From JANWHZ01 sp964527385 (GTDB lineage Bacteria > Patescibacteriota > Saccharimonadia > Saccharimonadales > UBA4665): a stretch of DNA of 6,825 nt. Both the position numbers and the translations under genes were made by a program. Location of the stretch: contig CAZGPZ010000056.1 in NCBI GenBank assembly GCA_964527385.1, forward strand, positions 1 through 6,825, read 5' to 3'. Each line of letters starts with the position of its first letter. Position 1 is the stretch's first letter. The notes beneath the pieces were generated by a model. The model did no database searches and was not told where the DNA came from. It saw only the letters and a list, made by a program, of their open reading frames with translations. Shown one piece after another: positions 4,186-6,825 of the stretch.

Positions 4186-5712
4186 ATGGAAGCAGTGACC
4201 GTAGTGCTCGCGCTATTAGGTGTGAGTATCGGTGCTGGCGGTGGTGCCGCCGGCACGTTTTATTATGTGAAGCAGCGCTCGCAGGCGGCTGAAGACCAAG
4301 CTAAAAAGGAACTCGACAAAGCCAAAAAAGAAGCCGACAGGATGCTGTCCCAGGCCCGTGAAGACGCGCACAAAGCCGTCGAGGAAGCCCGCAAAGAAGA
4401 GCAATCGCACCGCCGGGAGCTGAAAGAGCTTGAGCAGCGCTTGGTTAGCCGCGAAGAAGCATTGGACAAGAAGCTTGATAGCCTGGACAGGCGCAATGAA
4501 TCTCTGCGCCAGAACGAAGACGAGGTTGAAAAGCTGAAAGACGAGATCCGCGATATCCGCACCAAGCAGCAGGAAAAGCTGGAAAAAATCGCCAAGCTGA
4601 GCAAGGCCGAGGCCGCTGAAAAACTCATGCAGATGACTGAGCGCGATATCCGGCACGACCTGGCCGGGCTGGTTGCCAAGTTGCAAAACGAAGCCAAAGA
4701 GACTGCCGAGGAGCAAGCCGGCGTCATCATCACGACCGCTATGGAACGCATGGCAAGCGAGGTCACGGCGGAGCGCACCGTGACCAGTATTAAGCTTGAA
4801 GACGAGGAGATGAAGGGGCGCATTATCGGCAAAGAAGGCCGTAACATCCAGGCGCTGCAGCGCGCGACCGGCGTCGATATCATGGTCGACGACACGCCGG
4901 GGTACGTGGTGCTCTCCAGCTTCGATCCGGTTCGCCGCGAAGTCGCCCGCCAGTCAATGGAAATGCTCATGAAAGATGGCCGTATCCACCCGGCGCGTAT
5001 CGAAGAAGTCGTTGCCAAGGCCCAGGCAAACGTTGAAAAAGAAGTTGTCCGGACTGGCGAAGATGCCGCGCGCGAGGTTGGCGTCATCGGCATCCCCCGC
5101 GAATTACTGCACCTGCTGGGCGAATTGAAATATCGCACCAGTTACGGTCAGAACGTCCTAAAACATTCGACCGAAATGGCGCATATGGCAGGGCTGATCG
5201 CCGAAGAAGTCGGGGCCGATGTAAAGATCACGAAATACGCGACGCTCATGCACGATATCGGCAAAGCATTGACGCACAAAATGGAAGGCAAGCACCACCA
5301 CATTAGCGGTGAAATGTTGCGCAAATACGGCGCGCCAGAAGAAGTCGCGCTGGCCGCGGAACAGCACCATGACGACGTGGACACAACGACCGTCGAAGCG
5401 TTGGTGGTACGCGTTGTTGACGCAGTAAGCGCTGCTCGCCCAGGCGCGCGCAACATATCGGCCGAGAATTTCTCGGAGCGAATGAAAGAACTGGAAAATG
5501 TCGCCAACGGGTTCCCAGGCATCGAAAAATCATACGCTATCAGCGCTGGGCGGGAAGTCCGCGTGTTTGTCCGCCCGCAGCAAATCGACGATTTGTCGGC
5601 CATCAAGCTGGCGCGTGACATCGCCACCAAGATCGAATCCAGCATGCAATACCCAGGCACCATCAAGGTAAACGTCATTCGCGAAACCCGCGCCATCGAG
5701 TACGCCAAGTAG
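4186..5712 (+). CDS. rny: Ribonuclease Y
   Basis: RNase Y is a membrane-anchored endoribonuclease that starts mRNA decay and processes leaders and riboswitches in bacteria lacking RNase E. The 508-aa product has the full family architecture and usual length. An N-terminal membrane helix (about residues 3-28, including LLGVSIGAGGGAAGTFYYV) is followed by a long charged coiled coil (about 33-175). Next is a KH RNA-binding domain with the GKEG loop at 215-218 and GRNIQALQRATGVDIMVDDT. The HD phosphohydrolase domain has H327, the metal-binding pair H356-D357 in MHDIGKA, a histidine cluster at 370-372 and EQHHDD near 393-397. The conserved end RETRAIEYAK is intact, so its TAG is a true stop. It has its own promoter region and long leader. 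The CYTH gene follows 23 bp later. Confidence 0.98.
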   Translation: MEAVTVVLALLGVSIGAGGGAAGTFYYVKQRSQAAEDQAKKELDKAKKEADRMLSQAREDAHKAVEEARKEEQSHRRELKELEQRLVSREEALDKKLDSLDRRNESLRQNEDEVEKLKDEIRDIRTKQQEKLEKIAKLSKAEAAEKLMQMTERDIRHDLAGLVAKLQNEAKETAEEQAGVIITTAMERMASEVTAERTVTSIKLEDEEMKGRIIGKEGRNIQALQRATGVDIMVDDTPGYVVLSSFDPVRREVARQSMEMLMKDGRIHPARIEEVVAKAQANVEKEVVRTGEDAAREVGVIGIPRELLHLLGELKYRTSYGQNVLKHSTEMAHMAGLIAEEVGADVKITKYATLMHDIGKALTHKMEGKHHHISGEMLRKYGAPEEVALAAEQHHDDVDTTTVEALVVRVVDAVSAARPGARNISAENFSERMKELENVANGFPGIEKSYAISAGREVRVFVRPQQIDDLSAIKLARDIATKIESSMQYPGTIKVNVIRETRAIEYAK

Positions 5713-5723
5713 GAGCGATAACT

Positions 5724-5735
5724 TACAATAGCGGC
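5724..5735 (+). promoter_or_regulatory. -10 element just before the CYTH gene, suggesting a leaderless start
   Basis: TACAAT (5724-5729) is followed by six nucleotides and then ATG at 5736, the same spacing as upstream of the transporter gene. The -35 position lies in the last codons of rny and shows no clear match. The nearest Shine-Dalgarno-like motif, AGGAG at 5711-5715, is 20 nt from the ATG and too far to work normally. Readthrough from rny may also supply transcript. Confidence 0.45.
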
Positions 5736-6326
5736 ATGCAGGCAGAAATTGAAGTCACATTCCTAGACCTGTCGCATGATGATTTGCGCGCGAAGTTGCA
5801 TGCGCTCGGCGCCACGTTGGAACAGCCGGCGTACGTAATGAAGCGTGCCATCTACGATTACGCCGATCTCCGGCTGGATGACAAGAAATCGTGGATACGA
5901 GTCAGGCAGGAAGCAGATAGGGTCACTATGGGATTCAAGCGCCGCGAATCAGAAACAGCGAACGGCATGCGTGAAATAGAGTTCAATGTGGATGATTACG
6001 TTAAGGCTTGTGAATTCTTAGAGGCAGTCGGCCTTAAGGCAAAGGCTGTGCAGGAGTCAAGGCGGGAAGTCTGGCGGCTGGACGGTTGCGAAGTTACGCT
6101 CGATGAGTGGCCCTGGATTCCACCATATGCAGAAATCGAAGGCCCAAACGAAGGCGCGGTCCGTAGCACATCTGCAAAGTTGGGACTGCATTACGAGACA
6201 GGAATATTTGATAGCATCGACGGTGTATACCTGAAATACTTTGACGTAACACGCACTGAAATATCGACCGTGCCAATTACCTTTGGGCCAGTACCTGCCT
6301 GGCTGGAAAGGAAGCGCCGAACATGA
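5736..6326 (+). CDS. CYTH-domain protein, class IV adenylate cyclase / triphosphatase type (CyaB-like)
   Basis: CYTH proteins fold as a triphosphate tunnel. They either cyclise ATP to cAMP or hydrolyse triphosphates such as tripolyphosphate or thiamine triphosphate; which applies here cannot be decided. The 196-aa length fits CyaB-like members. Visible motifs are N-terminal EIEVTF (E4, E6), RVR (R55, R57), FKRR (K68-R70), REIEF (E80, E82), SRREVW (R109, R110), DEWPWIPPYAEIEGP (D123, E124, E133, E135), and a C-terminal YLKYFDVTR. The signature ExExK lacks its lysine: position 8 is Thr. The other acidic metal ligands and basic phosphate contacts appear present, so activity may be altered rather than lost. 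The ATG at 5736 is the only sensible start. The stop overlaps the start of the next gene, so the two products are probably made together. Confidence 0.92.
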   Translation: MQAEIEVTFLDLSHDDLRAKLHALGATLEQPAYVMKRAIYDYADLRLDDKKSWIRVRQEADRVTMGFKRRESETANGMREIEFNVDDYVKACEFLEAVGLKAKAVQESRREVWRLDGCEVTLDEWPWIPPYAEIEGPNEGAVRSTSAKLGLHYETGIFDSIDGVYLKYFDVTRTEISTVPITFGPVPAWLERKRRT

Positions 6327-6825
6327 TCAAAGCGGTATTGTTTGACTATGACGGCGTGCTCTCAGCAACAACCAACAAGCGCCCGATTTCTGACGCGCTC
6401 ACTGCGATCTACGGCTCATATGCCGGCTGGGAACACATTGCCGACTTGCATCAGGCGCTGAGCTGCAACCAGATAACTGCCAGCAGGTTCTTCCGGGAAC
6501 TCGCGAAGCGTCACGGCTCCAACACGGTACTTACGGCTAATGAGTGGCATAACGCATTCCCGGACATATTCAAACGTTGCGCGCCGGTGTACGGATTGGC
6601 GGCAGCATTACGAAAGAAAGGCATCCGGACCGGCGTTCTTTCCAATATGTATGCAATGACTGCCGTCGAACTGCGCAAACTACATAACTACGACGGCTTC
6701 GATCCAATCGTGCTGTCATGCGAAGTCGGCCACGTGAAACCCGAGCCGGAAATCTACCAGTACGCATTACGTGAATTAGGGCTCAAATCTTCGGAAGTGC
6801 TATTTGTCGACGACCGCGAGCAGTG
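6323..6825 (+). CDS. HAD-superfamily hydrolase, subfamily IA type (3' end outside the window)
   Basis: HAD hydrolases transfer a phosphoryl group (rarely another group) through an aspartyl intermediate and act in the cytoplasm on small phosphorylated metabolites. Here 167 codons are present and all four motifs are seen: motif I LFDYDGVL with nucleophile D8 and acid D10, motif II VLSN with S107, motif III lysine K139 in VGHVKPEPEIY, and motif IV FVDDRE with D163 and D164. The helical cap lies between about residues 15 and 85. The EVGHVKPEPEIYQYAL stretch is typical of subfamily IA phosphatases such as phosphoglycolate phosphatase-like or epoxide-hydrolase-N-terminal-like members. The substrate is unknown. 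The ATG overlaps the CYTH stop codon (ATGA), and AGGAAG at 6309-6314 is at good spacing, indicating translational coupling. Only the C-terminal end is missing. Confidence 0.95.
   Translation, partial: MIKAVLFDYDGVLSATTNKRPISDALTAIYGSYAGWEHIADLHQALSCNQITASRFFRELAKRHGSNTVLTANEWHNAFPDIFKRCAPVYGLAAALRKKGIRTGVLSNMYAMTAVELRKLHNYDGFDPIVLSCEVGHVKPEPEIYQYALRELGLKSSEVLFVDDREQ

Noticed and set aside
4263..5138. Long open frame (291 codons) antisense to rny, with another at 5148-5708
   Set aside because: Both are very serine- and arginine-rich mirror translations of a well-conserved rny gene, with no promoter or ribosome binding site. They arise from codon bias on the opposite strand.
5711..5715. AGGAG as the ribosome binding site of the CYTH gene
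   Set aside because: It is 20 nt from the only plausible ATG, well beyond usual spacing, and overlaps the rny stop codon.
1..6825. CRISPR array, tRNA or rRNA gene, insertion sequence, attachment site, or known defence or toxin-antitoxin system
   Set aside because: I saw no spaced direct repeats, no cloverleaf-like segment, no terminal inverted repeats with a transposase, and no catalytic motifs of such systems in any frame.

Overview
The window is a chromosomal-type segment of moderately high GC. Several genes are confidently recognised: a DMT/EamA transporter, ribonuclease Y, a CYTH-domain (class IV adenylate cyclase-like) protein and a HAD hydrolase. Three more genes and one gene tail have no family I can name. 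RNase Y, a CYTH protein and many orphan genes in a compact layout would fit an uncultured bacterium such as Patescibacteria/Saccharibacteria. That placement is tentative, because no rRNA or universal marker is present.

Bases 1 to about 467 look different from the rest. They encode the C-terminal part of a periplasmic branched-chain amino-acid binding protein (LivK type) with the GC-rich codon use of alphaproteobacteria such as Bradyrhizobium. The fragment carries an in-frame TAG. Its similarity stops abruptly near base 467, where the frame runs into an unrelated protein tail ending at 760. I read this as a junction between two unrelated DNAs, either a chimeric assembly join or a degraded insertion.

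From 776 to 2183 are two minus-strand orphan genes (150 and 296 aa), each with its own promoter. A divergent promoter region (2184-2401) separates them from a plus-strand orphan gene (2402-2845). That gene's frame continues past a TAG for 55 more codons to 3013, so it may be an amber-interrupted gene. A minus-strand EamA transporter (3036-3929) converges on it. Another divergent region (3930-4185), containing a 10-bp inverted repeat and a good promoter, leads into rny (4186-5712). The CYTH gene follows 23 bp later, and the HAD gene starts inside the CYTH stop codon (ATGA overlap) and runs off the window end.

A recurring feature is a -10-like hexamer 6 to 9 nt upstream of the ATG, with no Shine-Dalgarno sequence, in four genes (starts at 1228, 2183, 3929 and 5736). 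This predicts leaderless or nearly leaderless mRNAs. By contrast the 2402 gene, rny and the HAD gene have Shine-Dalgarno sites. No CRISPR array, tRNA, rRNA, insertion sequence or evident multi-gene defence system was seen.
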